64,000 bases of DNA, from assembly GCF_900119485.1 (NCBI RefSeq), contig NZ_FPJZ01000007.1, positions 40,430 through 104,429 on the forward strand, given 5' to 3'. Positions 1 to 7,483 of the stretch are shown in pieces. The DNA comes from Thermoactinomyces sp. DSM 45891. GTDB lineage: Bacteria; Bacillota; Bacilli; Thermoactinomycetales; Thermoactinomycetaceae. The notes beneath the pieces were generated by a model. That model had not been told where the DNA came from. It searched no databases and was given only the letters and a program-made list of their open reading frames with translations. Made by a program: the position numbers and the translations under genes. The stretch's first letter is position 1, and each line of letters starts with the position of its first letter.

Positions 1-869
1 GGCCCTTGAGGCCCTGTATCCCCTGTGTTTCCGGGAGAGCCAGCCGGTCCTTGGGGTCCCGTATCTCCTGTGATACCCTGCGAGCCCGTTTTTCCCGCAG
101 GCTCTGGGTGTTTCGGCAAGCCAGAGTCCCCTAGAGTTCTCACGTCTTTCGTCGGTCCGATTTCGCTCGCCAATCCTTGGTCTCTGTTTAGCGCTGCTAC
201 ACTCGATACCTTCTTCGGTCTGACTAGCCTTTTCCAGATGGGTCTTATAGCTTCTGGTATCTTCGCTGTTCCTACGAGCTTTTGCGCCTTCTCTATGCCT
301 GTTGACTCTGGCATTGCATCGCCCGTTTCTTCTGCCGCGTCTGTTGTTCCGTTGATAATGGCTTCTCTCGTTGTGTTTGTTTCAAGACTTGAATGAGTGG
401 AAGAAATGAAAACAATTTCTTCTTCATCAGAATTTATCGATTTTTGAATCGGTGTGCTATCTATTGTAAATGGTTCGATCGCTTCTATGGATAAGGTCGG
501 CTTTGTTGACTCGAAATGTTCTATAGTGCTTGTGGTGGTGCTGGATATACTGAATCTGGTCTCTGGGGTGCTCGCTATACTGAGAACACTTTCTAACTTC
601 TCTAGCAGAACCCATTCCTTTTTCGCTAATTCACGAATCATATCGCGAACACTTTTATTAATTAAAAGTACGTCACTAATGGTAGGAGGGTGGGGAGAAG
701 TGACTCCTGGCAAGGATTCTAAAACATACTGTATTTTCTCACCCTCAGTATTAATAATATGACTAAGCCCTATCTCCTCCATTGCAATTGAGGCTAATAG
801 TAGGTTGATTGCATTGTCTCGATTAATCGAGATAGTAGGGCTAATATTAGGGATATTGGCTTGAGACAT
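1..869 (-). CDS. Collagen-like spore-surface protein, 5' part (runs off the window)
   Basis: The minus-strand frame is open from an ATG at 869 to the window edge (289 codons visible). The start follows a GAGGTG SD site. Residues 1-90 form the same N-terminal domain as the collagen-like gene at 61947: both begin MSQANIPNIS and share the INLLL and GLSHIIN motifs. This domain is common at the N terminus of spore-surface collagen-like proteins of Bacillales. A long Thr/Ser/Glu-rich linker follows (about residues 100-245), then Gly-X-Y triplets (GPQGPAGSPG and similar) that continue past the edge. The linker is absent from the right-hand paralogue. I infer a stalked surface filament protein of the mature spore. 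The C-terminal head is outside the window. Confidence 0.82.
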   Translation of the reverse strand, partial: MSQANIPNISPTISINRDNAINLLLASIAMEEIGLSHIINTEGEKIQYVLESLPGVTSPHPPTISDVLLINKSVRDMIRELAKKEWVLLEKLESVLSIASTPETRFSISSTTTSTIEHFESTKPTLSIEAIEPFTIDSTPIQKSINSDEEEIVFISSTHSSLETNTTREAIINGTTDAAEETGDAMPESTGIEKAQKLVGTAKIPEAIRPIWKRLVRPKKVSSVAALNRDQGLASEIGPTKDVRTLGDSGLPKHPEPAGKTGSQGITGDTGPQGPAGSPGNTGDTGPQG

Positions 870-962
870 CTCCACACCTCACTAAGCATCGTCTATTTGT
901 TCTTACCAGACTATTCGTAAGTGCCCAGCAATGTGCAATGTGTTCATATTTTTTTGCCCATA

Positions 963-994
963 AAAAAAACTCATCTACTGTAGATGAGTTTTTT
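963..994. terminator. Bidirectional hairpin terminator
   Basis: A perfect stem (AACTCATCTA with TAGATGAGTT, 3-base loop) is flanked by an A-run on one side and a T-run on the other. It can end transcripts in both directions. It lies just after the stop of the minus-strand microprotein gene at 1020-1109, which supports that tiny gene. Confidence 0.8.
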
Positions 995-1019
995 ATCGGA
1001 TTTATTCTTTCTATATTTA

Positions 1020-1109
1020 CTAGAAAAGGAAATGAACAGCTAGAACGATCAGGCTCCACATTGGAATACTTAGTAAAAGTCCGTTTAATAAGCCAGTCAT
1101 TTCTCTCAT
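1020..1109 (-). CDS. Membrane microprotein of 29 residues, unknown function
   Basis: The ATG at 1109 is preceded at ideal distance by AGGAGGAAAC, one of the strongest SD sites in the window. The frame gives 29 residues, starting MREMTGLLNG and ending VLAVHFLF, then TAG. Residues 7-29 are almost wholly hydrophobic with a central Pro-Met-Trp, so it should be a single membrane helix with a short charged N terminus. A clean intrinsic terminator follows 26 bases after the stop. I do not recognise the family. SD, frame and terminator together make a real gene likely, but nothing here shows its role. Confidence 0.6.
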   Translation of the reverse strand: MREMTGLLNGLLLSIPMWSLIVLAVHFLF

Positions 1110-1307
1110 CGCTGTTTCCTCCTAAAAATTTCGTCCGTTTTGGTTTGGTAATTGTATTCTACATGGTAAAGGTGAACCTGTCTTATGTTTCGTCTATTTG
1201 TAATGTAAGTGTAATGTTACGGTGATAAATATGACATACAGAAACAGATTCTCTGCAAATGAAGTTCGTTCCATTTATATAGAAGAGGTCTGTTCACCTG
1301 TCCAATA

Positions 1308-1335
1308 TTGAGTTAAGTCGGAAACATGGTACAAT
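1308..1335 (+). promoter_or_regulatory. Sigma-A-type promoter of the ABC-F gene
   Basis: TTGAGT (1308-1313), a 16-base spacer and TACAAT (1330-1335) stand 41 bases before the ATG at 1376. The gene has its own GGAGGAA SD site at about 1360. Confidence 0.6.
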
Positions 1336-1375
1336 AGACTGGAATCATTTTGATGTTACGGAGGAATTTAGCGAT

Positions 1376-2980
1376 ATGATCACGGTGCAAAATGTAGGCT
1401 TACGTTTTGGCGGACGGAAGCTTTTTGAAGATGTAAATGTTAAGTTTGTTCCAGGCAACTGCTATGGAGTAATCGGAGCCAACGGTGCTGGAAAATCTAC
1501 TTTCTTGAAGATTTTAGCTGGTGAAATTGAACCGAATACGGGGGATGTCATCATAACTCCCGGGGAAAGGCTTGCTGTTTTAAAACAAGATCACTTCCAA
1601 TACGAAGAGTTTGAAGTGTTGCAAACCGTTATTATGGGGCATGCGCGCTTAGCTGAGATTACCCGCGAAAAAGATGCTCTTTATGCAAAAGCTGACTTCT
1701 CCGAGGAAGATGGCATGCGTGCGGCTGAATTAGAAGGTGAATTTGCCGAGTTAAATGGCTGGGAAGCAGAGTCAAACGCTGCTATCTTATTATCTGGACT
1801 TGGAGTCCCTGATGATCTCCATTATAAGAAGATGAGCGAATTAGACGGTGGTCAAAAAGTGAAAGTGTTGTTAGCCCAAGCACTTTTTGGTAAACCGGAT
1901 ATCTTACTGCTCGATGAGCCTACTAACCACTTGGACTTAGAGGCCATTCGTTGGTTAGAAGATTTTCTTCTTAATTTTGAGAATACCGTTATTGTAGTAA
2001 GTCATGACCGTCACTTTTTAAATGTGGTTTGTACTCATACAGTCGATATTGATTTTGCCGAGATCAAACTGTACGTGGGTAACTATGATTTTTGGTATGA
2101 GTCTAGTCAATTGGCATTATCACTAGCTAAAGAGAAGAATAAAAAGGCAGAAGAAAAGAAAAAGGACCTTGAAAACTTTATTGCCCGTTTTAGCTCCAAT
2201 AAATCAAAAGCAAAGCAAGCTACATCACGGAAGAAAATGCTTGATAAGCTGAACTTAGAAGATATCAAACCTTCCTCTCGCCGTTATCCTTTTATTCATT
2301 TTGAACAAGAGCGTGAGGCGGGGAATGATTTAGTACGTGTAGAGGGTCTAAGTAAGTCGATTGATGGTGAGCAAGCATTGAAAGATGTACGCTTTACAGT
2401 CAATAAAGGAGATAAAATCGCTATCGTTGGTACGAATGAGGTAGGAAAATCAGCCTTATTAGAGATTCTAGCGGGCGAGATGGAACCGGATGCTGGAGAG
2501 TACACATGGGGAATTACGACCACCCAAGCTTATTTCCCGAAAGATGTGTCGAATTATTTCCAGGGAAATGAGGAATCTCTTGTCGATTGGTTGCGTCCTT
2601 TCTCGAAAGATCAGACAGAGACCTATCTGCGCGGATTCCTCGGTCGAATGTTGTTCTCGGGCGACGAAGTGTTGAAAAAGCCAAGTGTTCTATCAGGGGG
2701 AGAAAAGGTCCGTTGTATGCTCTCACGGATGATGCTAAAAGGTGGTAATGTTTTATTGATGGATGATCCAACCAACCATTTGGATTTGGAATCAATTACC
2801 GCACTTAATAAAGGCCTGATCAATTACCAAGGAACCATCTTATTTATCTCTCATGACCATGAGTTTGTTCAAACCATCGCGAATCGTATTATTGAAGTGA
2901 GACCAGATGGTACGATTTTCGATAAACAGATGACTTATGATGAGTATGTAGAAATGAAGATCGCAGAAGGCAAAAAATAA
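1376..2980 (+). CDS. ykpA: ABC-F family ATPase, YkpA/YbiT type
   Basis: A 534-residue cytosolic protein with two ABC ATPase domains and no membrane segments, as expected for ABC-F factors that act at the ribosome. The first domain has Walker A at 34-41 (GANGAGKS), signature LDGGQ and a Walker B ending LLLDEPTNHLD. A Lys/Glu-rich linker lies at about 245-300. The second domain has Walker A at 352-359 (GTNEVGKS), signature LSGGE and Walker B LLMDDPTNHLD. In that last motif Asp464 stands where the catalytic Glu is expected. The length and the LNKGL segment after the second Walker B fit the YkpA/YbiT subgroup. It is transcribed alone, between the promoter at 1308 and the terminator at 2997. The exact substrate is unknown. 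Confidence 0.9.
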   Translation: MITVQNVGLRFGGRKLFEDVNVKFVPGNCYGVIGANGAGKSTFLKILAGEIEPNTGDVIITPGERLAVLKQDHFQYEEFEVLQTVIMGHARLAEITREKDALYAKADFSEEDGMRAAELEGEFAELNGWEAESNAAILLSGLGVPDDLHYKKMSELDGGQKVKVLLAQALFGKPDILLLDEPTNHLDLEAIRWLEDFLLNFENTVIVVSHDRHFLNVVCTHTVDIDFAEIKLYVGNYDFWYESSQLALSLAKEKNKKAEEKKKDLENFIARFSSNKSKAKQATSRKKMLDKLNLEDIKPSSRRYPFIHFEQEREAGNDLVRVEGLSKSIDGEQALKDVRFTVNKGDKIAIVGTNEVGKSALLEILAGEMEPDAGEYTWGITTTQAYFPKDVSNYFQGNEESLVDWLRPFSKDQTETYLRGFLGRMLFSGDEVLKKPSVLSGGEKVRCMLSRMMLKGGNVLLMDDPTNHLDLESITALNKGLINYQGTILFISHDHEFVQTIANRIIEVRPDGTIFDKQMTYDEYVEMKIAEGKK

Positions 2981-2996
2981 GATACCAACTTGTGGG

Positions 2997-3025
2997 AAAC
3001 CAGCTTAACTGAGGGCTGGTTTTTC
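2997..3025 (+). terminator. Terminator of the ABC-F gene
   Basis: AAACCAGC pairs with GCTGGTTT across a 10-base loop, followed by a T-run. Confidence 0.8.
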
Positions 3026-3056
3026 ATGTTGAGTTAGAAAAAAGTGGGGGAAGCCG

Positions 3057-4199
3057 ATGGAACAGCATGAGAACTTTCCAATTAAAAGCCGAATTTCGCC
3101 TCATTTTGACCCTTGGGATGCGTGGCAGACGCGTCAGGTCAAGGGGCGTTATGAGCTAACGAGTATCGAATTTACCGTAACGAATTTATGCAATTTACGA
3201 TGTGAGCATTGTGCTGTGGGAGAAGAGTTGGTTGAAAGAGAAGGAGCTGCGATTCCAGTTGAGATGTTAATCCGGAGGCTGGACGAGATTGATTCATTAC
3301 AAACGATCAGTATTACAGGCGGGGAGCCAATCGTGAGTTCGAAGGTGGTCAAAGAAACCATTCAACCGTTATTGAAGTATGCAAAATCGAGAGGGATTTA
3401 TACACAGTTAAACTCCAACCTCACTCTACCTCTTTCGCGCTATGAAAATTGGATTGAGGATTTAGATATTCTTCATATTTCATATAACTATCGAGATGTT
3501 CAAGATTTTCACCGGATTGTCTTTGCAAAAATGGGTAGGGAAGTGGATATAAAAGCGGCTGAAACCCTGTTTGAGAGAATGAAAGAAAACTCACGGGCGT
3601 TGGCCAAAGCGGGGGTATTTGTCTCAGGGGAGTCCTTATTAAGTCCATTTACCTCTCAATTTATAGATCAAATGCATCACGATCTGGTTGAGATGGGATG
3701 TGCACGTCATGAGGTTCATCCTCTTTATCCGAGCGACTTTGCTCGTCATGCGGATCTGATCTCATTAGCGCAGTATGAAGAAGCCATTCATCGTCTACTA
3801 GCGGTTCGTGACCCGAATACATGGATCTTATTTGGAACTCTTCCCTTTTTCCCATGTAGTGATGATCGGGAACATCGTGCCCTTTACACACAGTTGCACC
3901 ATGCCCCCAATGTCACAGTTCGTCAAGATCCCGATGGACGAAACCGTCTAAATGTAAATGGTTTTACGGGAGATATCATTGTAACAGACTTTGGAGACGT
4001 TCCATCATTAGGAAACATTCACCACGATCGATTATCAGATATCTTTGAACGATGGTTACAACATCCATTAGCCAAAAAGTATCATTGTTACTGCGAACAG
4101 GCAAAGTGTACAGGCCCTAATATCCTAGTGGCGAATGCTTATTATGATAACTGGGATTTTACAAAGCGAAGTGCCGAAGGATTAGTGAAAATTGTATAG
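3057..4199 (+). CDS. yfkAB: Radical SAM protein, YfkA/YfkB-like
   Basis: A 380-residue soluble protein. The radical SAM cluster motif CxxxCxxC is at Cys45, Cys49 and Cys52 (CNLRCEHC), followed by the SAM-binding ITGGEP motif at about residue 97. Five more cysteines lie in the C-terminal part (one at about 271 and a cluster near 344-355), which could bind a second cluster as in SPASM-like enzymes. Overall content matches the YfkA/YfkB fusion proteins of Bacillales, whose reaction is not known to me. A GGGGGA SD site precedes the ATG. It is monocistronic, with hairpins on both sides. Confidence 0.8.
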   Translation: MEQHENFPIKSRISPHFDPWDAWQTRQVKGRYELTSIEFTVTNLCNLRCEHCAVGEELVEREGAAIPVEMLIRRLDEIDSLQTISITGGEPIVSSKVVKETIQPLLKYAKSRGIYTQLNSNLTLPLSRYENWIEDLDILHISYNYRDVQDFHRIVFAKMGREVDIKAAETLFERMKENSRALAKAGVFVSGESLLSPFTSQFIDQMHHDLVEMGCARHEVHPLYPSDFARHADLISLAQYEEAIHRLLAVRDPNTWILFGTLPFFPCSDDREHRALYTQLHHAPNVTVRQDPDGRNRLNVNGFTGDIIVTDFGDVPSLGNIHHDRLSDIFERWLQHPLAKKYHCYCEQAKCTGPNILVANAYYDNWDFTKRSAEGLVKIV

Positions 4200-4527
4200 T
4201 TGACACCGAAACACTCTTTACAGATATGGAAGCATATGTATGTAAAGAGTGTTTCTTTATGTCCAAACAAAAAATAATCTTCCGCCAAAGTAATATCCAT
4301 TTTTCATTAATAGAAAGGAGGTAAGATAGCAATATTCTACATTTTTCGAAGCCTCAATCCCATTGTTGTAAAGCGTTACAGGAGTTGTCGATAAACTACA
4401 AAAAATATGAAAAGTTGTTGAAAAAGACAGTTAATTTGTAATAAGATAAGGAAAGAACTAGAAATTGTGCTGTGGTGAAAAATGTGAAAATGATGTACTT
4501 TTGTTGGTTCAACTAGAAGGAGGTTAA
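4200..4527. other. Intergenic region upstream of the secretion operon
   Basis: This 328-base stretch holds the terminator at 4208-4258 and then AT-rich sequence. A TTGTTG/TTGAAA block at about 4416 with TAATAAGAT about 17-18 bases later may be the operon promoter, but it is weak. An excellent SD-like AGAAAGGAGGT at 4312 has no usable start codon at the right distance. I see no gene here. Confidence 0.5.
4208..4258. terminator. Terminator after the radical SAM gene
   Basis: GAAACACTCTTTACA (4208-4222) pairs perfectly with TGTAAAGAGTGTTTC (4241-4255). It separates the radical SAM gene from the secretion operon. Confidence 0.8.
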
Positions 4528-5253
4528 ATGATGGATAAAGATCCGAAGTTATTTTTGGGAATGTTCCAAATTAATAAGGATAAAAATCGATTATTGGAGC
4601 CCACTACGCTATCTCCTCCCAAAAGACAGATATCCCTTACTACATTGTTAGTTCTTTGTGTAGCTACGGGATTGACTATGGGGGCGGGCAGTGCCCTTGC
4701 TAAAGGATCTCTATCAATGGATGATGGAGAGATTGATCAAGTGCCATGGAGTACGAAGCCTTCTCAGCAAGTAGAAGTGAAGCCTAACATTTCCACATTT
4801 GAAAGGAATACAACTCCAAGAGATTCTGGGCCAAATGCTGATTCGAAGGAGATTCTTCCTGTCACACCTTCCTTACCACCTGCACAGAACCAAACGGCTC
4901 CAGCTTACGAAAAGAAAGTTGAACGTTCTATCACCGAATCGAAAACGAAGGAAAATGCCCCCTTAGCTAGCTTTAACAAGGAAAAAATTAACTCTTATTC
5001 CAAAAAAGAAGAGAAAAAACAAAATGCGATATCTAAACAACCGAAGCAACTACCTGCATCCTCAGAAGTTGCAAAACAAGTTTCTACCTCAGCTTCTGCT
5101 GTAAATACGAGTGTTCCTTTAGCTAAAACGGAACAAGGTGGAATGCTCCCACAAACAGCTGGGCATGATGTGGAAGGCGTAATGGTGGGGATCGCAACAG
5201 CTTTAATGGCTGGTTGGTATCTAGTTTATACAAGAAGGACTCAGTCACAGTGA
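4528..5253 (+). CDS. Sortase substrate with LPQTA cell-wall sorting signal
   Basis: A 241-residue secreted protein. An N-terminal hydrophobic segment at about 36-58 (LTTLLVLCVATGLTM) acts as a signal or anchor after an unusually long basic N terminus. The middle (60-200) is low-complexity, rich in Lys, Ser, Pro and Thr, like a wall-spanning stalk. The C terminus is a textbook sorting signal: LPQTA at 207-211, a hydrophobic helix and a final YTRRTQSQ tail. LPxTA-type signals are typical of class D sortases, and the next gene encodes such a sortase. AGAAGGAGGT precedes the ATG. It is the first gene of the secretion operon, so it may be an adhesin or surface part of the machine (inference). Confidence 0.82.
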   Translation: MMDKDPKLFLGMFQINKDKNRLLEPTTLSPPKRQISLTTLLVLCVATGLTMGAGSALAKGSLSMDDGEIDQVPWSTKPSQQVEVKPNISTFERNTTPRDSGPNADSKEILPVTPSLPPAQNQTAPAYEKKVERSITESKTKENAPLASFNKEKINSYSKKEEKKQNAISKQPKQLPASSEVAKQVSTSASAVNTSVPLAKTEQGGMLPQTAGHDVEGVMVGIATALMAGWYLVYTRRTQSQ

Positions 5254-5870
5254 AATGGGATCGGTGGCTAGCTATCTTTTTTTTAACAGTTGGGATTGGC
5301 TATGCAAGCTATTCAGGTATGAATTACATTCTTCAATTACAAGTAGTAGAGAAAACAGCGAATCAAACACATCCCCCTTCCCTGCAAGCAGAGAAGGGGG
5401 ATGTAGAAAAATCGGAAGATGTTTTATGGCGTATCGTACCTGTTGCAGAGCGGCCTAAAAAGGGAGAGCATTTTGCAGATTTAGTCATCCCTCGTTTAGA
5501 AGCTAAGATGCCTATTGTAGAAGGTACAAATGAAGATGAACTTGAACGGGGAGTAGGTCACTATTCAAAAAGTGTCTTACCCGGTGAACCTGATAATGCC
5601 GTATTGTCTGGCCACCGTGACACCGTTTTCAGACAAATGGGGAAAATGCAACTGGGTGACGAATTACGCGTCGTCACAGTTCGTGAGACATTTGTCTATG
5701 TGATTCAGAAGATGTGGACGACAGATGCACTCGATCGAACCGTAATCGTTCCAAGAGAAAAGCCTGTCCTCACTCTTACTACGTGTTATCCGTTTTCATA
5801 TATTGGTCCTGCCCCAGAACGGTATATCATTGAAGCCCATTTAACGACGCGATTGACCAATTCGGATTAA
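5250..5870 (+). CDS. srtD: Class D-like sortase
   Basis: Membrane-anchored transpeptidase of 206 residues. Residues 7-30 form the N-terminal membrane helix. The sortase core carries the catalytic triad: His122 in SGHRDT, Cys179 in TLTTCYPF and Arg191 in PERYIIEA. I chose the GTG at 5250 because AGAAGGA lies at 5232-5238 and the GTG overlaps the stop of the substrate gene (GTGA), so the two are translationally coupled. A TTG at 5214 in frame is the alternative. It should cut the LPQTA motif of the upstream protein and join that protein to the wall. Confidence 0.88.
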   Translation: MKWDRWLAIFFLTVGIGYASYSGMNYILQLQVVEKTANQTHPPSLQAEKGDVEKSEDVLWRIVPVAERPKKGEHFADLVIPRLEAKMPIVEGTNEDELERGVGHYSKSVLPGEPDNAVLSGHRDTVFRQMGKMQLGDELRVVTVRETFVYVIQKMWTTDALDRTVIVPREKPVLTLTTCYPFSYIGPAPERYIIEAHLTTRLTNSD

Positions 5871-5888
5871 TTTAGTAGGAGGAAGACA

Positions 5889-6788
5889 ATGTCACAACTA
5901 GCGAAGCGGAAATTTGCGATATTTGGATTTTGGCTGTTATTGATCTACACGGCAGTTAGTACAACAGCTGTATGGTTAATCCAATTTGGAATTGTACCTT
6001 CAAGTCCAAGAACAGTAACAGCGGCAAAACAACAAGTACTGACCAGTGGGCTAGGGGACGTTTTGAGTGAAACGGCTTTTGTGGATCAATTTGTAAGGGA
6101 ATATTTCACATGGAATCAAGGAAATGAAACTATTCGAGCGAGCCGATTGAAGCCTTATTTGCATTCCACGGTAGATCCACAAGCGGGGATCGATATGAAA
6201 AATGCAACTTATAATTCATTCCCTCGTTCAGTTGGAATTTGGAAAATAGAAGATGGCGAAGGTGGAATGAAAAAGGTATACGTTACAGTAGATACTGTAC
6301 TAACCCATGCGAAAAACGAAAGTGATCAGCGTAGGGCGATTCGTTATCTAGCTGTTACGATTCAGAGATCAGGTGAGTCTTTTGTAGTGGTAGATAAGCC
6401 TTATTTAATGGCACCACCAGTTCCCTCTAAAATCGAACTTCCTGAGATAAAAACGGAACCGGGAGAGGCTGTTTCGGATGCAGAGCGAGTCCAGATCGAG
6501 AATTTCTTAAAGTCGTTTTGGAAGGTATATACTACTGGGACAGAGAATGAAATTGGCTATTATGAAAAAGAAAAGGATGTTATTTCAAAGGGATTGGCCG
6601 GGCTAGTCGGTTTATCCGATGTAAAAAATGTGGCAGTTACCAAGAATCAAGGAAAACTAGAAGTGAAGTGTGATGTATCGTTTACTGACTTACCTAGTGG
6701 GGGCCAGCTATCCTATCAATACTCGCTATCAGTAGTAAAGGAAGGCGACCGCTTCTATGTAACCAATATGAAGCAAGGGGTGAGATAA
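5889..6788 (+). CDS. tcpC: TcpC/Orf13-like conjugation protein (VirB8-like)
   Basis: A 299-residue protein with one N-terminal membrane helix (about 10-33) and an extracellular part made of two similar domains, roughly 60-170 and 190-299. TcpC of pCW3, Orf13 of Tn916 and ConB of ICEBs1 have this layout: two NTF2/VirB8-like domains outside the membrane. Both halves contain the typical pattern of a leading helix ending in F-W/YF and a later RYL or YQYSL strand. An AGGAGGA SD site lies 18 bases after the sortase stop. It should form part of the transport channel outside the membrane. Confidence 0.82.
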   Translation: MSQLAKRKFAIFGFWLLLIYTAVSTTAVWLIQFGIVPSSPRTVTAAKQQVLTSGLGDVLSETAFVDQFVREYFTWNQGNETIRASRLKPYLHSTVDPQAGIDMKNATYNSFPRSVGIWKIEDGEGGMKKVYVTVDTVLTHAKNESDQRRAIRYLAVTIQRSGESFVVVDKPYLMAPPVPSKIELPEIKTEPGEAVSDAERVQIENFLKSFWKVYTTGTENEIGYYEKEKDVISKGLAGLVGLSDVKNVAVTKNQGKLEVKCDVSFTDLPSGGQLSYQYSLSVVKEGDRFYVTNMKQGVR

Positions 6789-6789
6789 T

Positions 6790-7059
6790 ATGAATGATTT
6801 TTTATATCCATTCGCTATTTTTTTAGCTGATACTCCTGCTGCTAAATTAGAGAAATCTTTAGGCGCAGAGATCGGGTCTGTTTTTTTACTAATCGTTATT
6901 TTTGTAAGTGTGACTCTATTTTGGAAGCGTGCGTTTACCGCTTTCTTAGGATTTGCTTTGTTTGCCATGTTTGTCAGCGTATTTGTTTTCAAACCAGAAT
7001 TGGTGCAATCTTTGGGTGAAAATGGGTTTTCATGGCTATTTGAAGCGTTTTTGAAGTGA
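6790..7059 (+). CDS. Small membrane protein of the secretion operon (TcpD/ConC position)
   Basis: An 89-residue protein with two membrane helices (about 29-45 and 48-66) between a short N-terminal segment and a C-terminal amphipathic end. It starts one base after the tcpC stop. In ICEBs1 and pCW3-type conjugation clusters a small membrane protein of unknown role sits at this place between the TcpC and TcpE genes. Family membership is by position and topology only. Confidence 0.7.
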   Translation: MNDFLYPFAIFLADTPAAKLEKSLGAEIGSVFLLIVIFVSVTLFWKRAFTAFLGFALFAMFVSVFVFKPELVQSLGENGFSWLFEAFLK

Positions 7060-7063
7060 TGCC

Positions 7064-7483
7064 ATGAAACAAATACGAGTTTACAACCAGGTTTTTCGTA
7101 TTGAGAAGACCGTCTATTCCATCCAAGGAATTCAATTACCTATTCCCGTTTCGTATCGTCAGTTAGCATTTTTTGCAGGAACTTTATTCCTTATGTTTCT
7201 GCTAAACGAAATTCCACCGTTTAGTTGGGTGGATTATTATCTAATTAAGTTTATCGGCATCCCGCTCTTAGTAGCATGGTTTTTTACAAGAAAAACACTA
7301 GATGGTAAAGCACCCCACCGATTTTTGATTCGCTTTCTCGAGTACCGTTCACAGCCAAAGTACTTTGCTAGATATCAAGAAATTCCGGTTGATAAAAAGG
7401 CTAGTTATCACTATACAGGTACGGTTGTATATCGCAGACATGAGGAGGTGACGGATGATGCCAAACATTCCCTTTCCGATTAA
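7064..7483 (+). CDS. tcpE: TcpE family conjugation protein
   Basis: A 139-residue protein with two membrane helices at about 30-50 and 60-78. It has the family hallmark after the second helix: a KTLDGKAPHRFLIRFLEY segment on the cytosolic side. TcpE (pCW3) and ConD (ICEBs1) are essential membrane parts of Gram-positive conjugation machines. Its last 29 bases overlap the VirB4 gene, whose SD site lies inside this frame. Confidence 0.85.
   Translation: MKQIRVYNQVFRIEKTVYSIQGIQLPIPVSYRQLAFFAGTLFLMFLLNEIPPFSWVDYYLIKFIGIPLLVAWFFTRKTLDGKAPHRFLIRFLEYRSQPKYFARYQEIPVDKKASYHYTGTVVYRRHEEVTDDAKHSLSD

Noticed and set aside
1..396. Plus-strand Pro-rich ORF at the left end
   Set aside because: It is the antisense frame of the collagen-like gene on the minus strand.
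847..1225. ORFs of 70 and 95 residues across 847-1225
   Set aside because: Both run through the terminator at 963-994 and have no SD; the 29-residue gene explains the region better.
4312..4340. AGAAAGGAGGT as the SD of a small gene before the secretion operon
   Set aside because: No ATG, GTG or TTG lies at a usable distance, and the frames behind it stop early.
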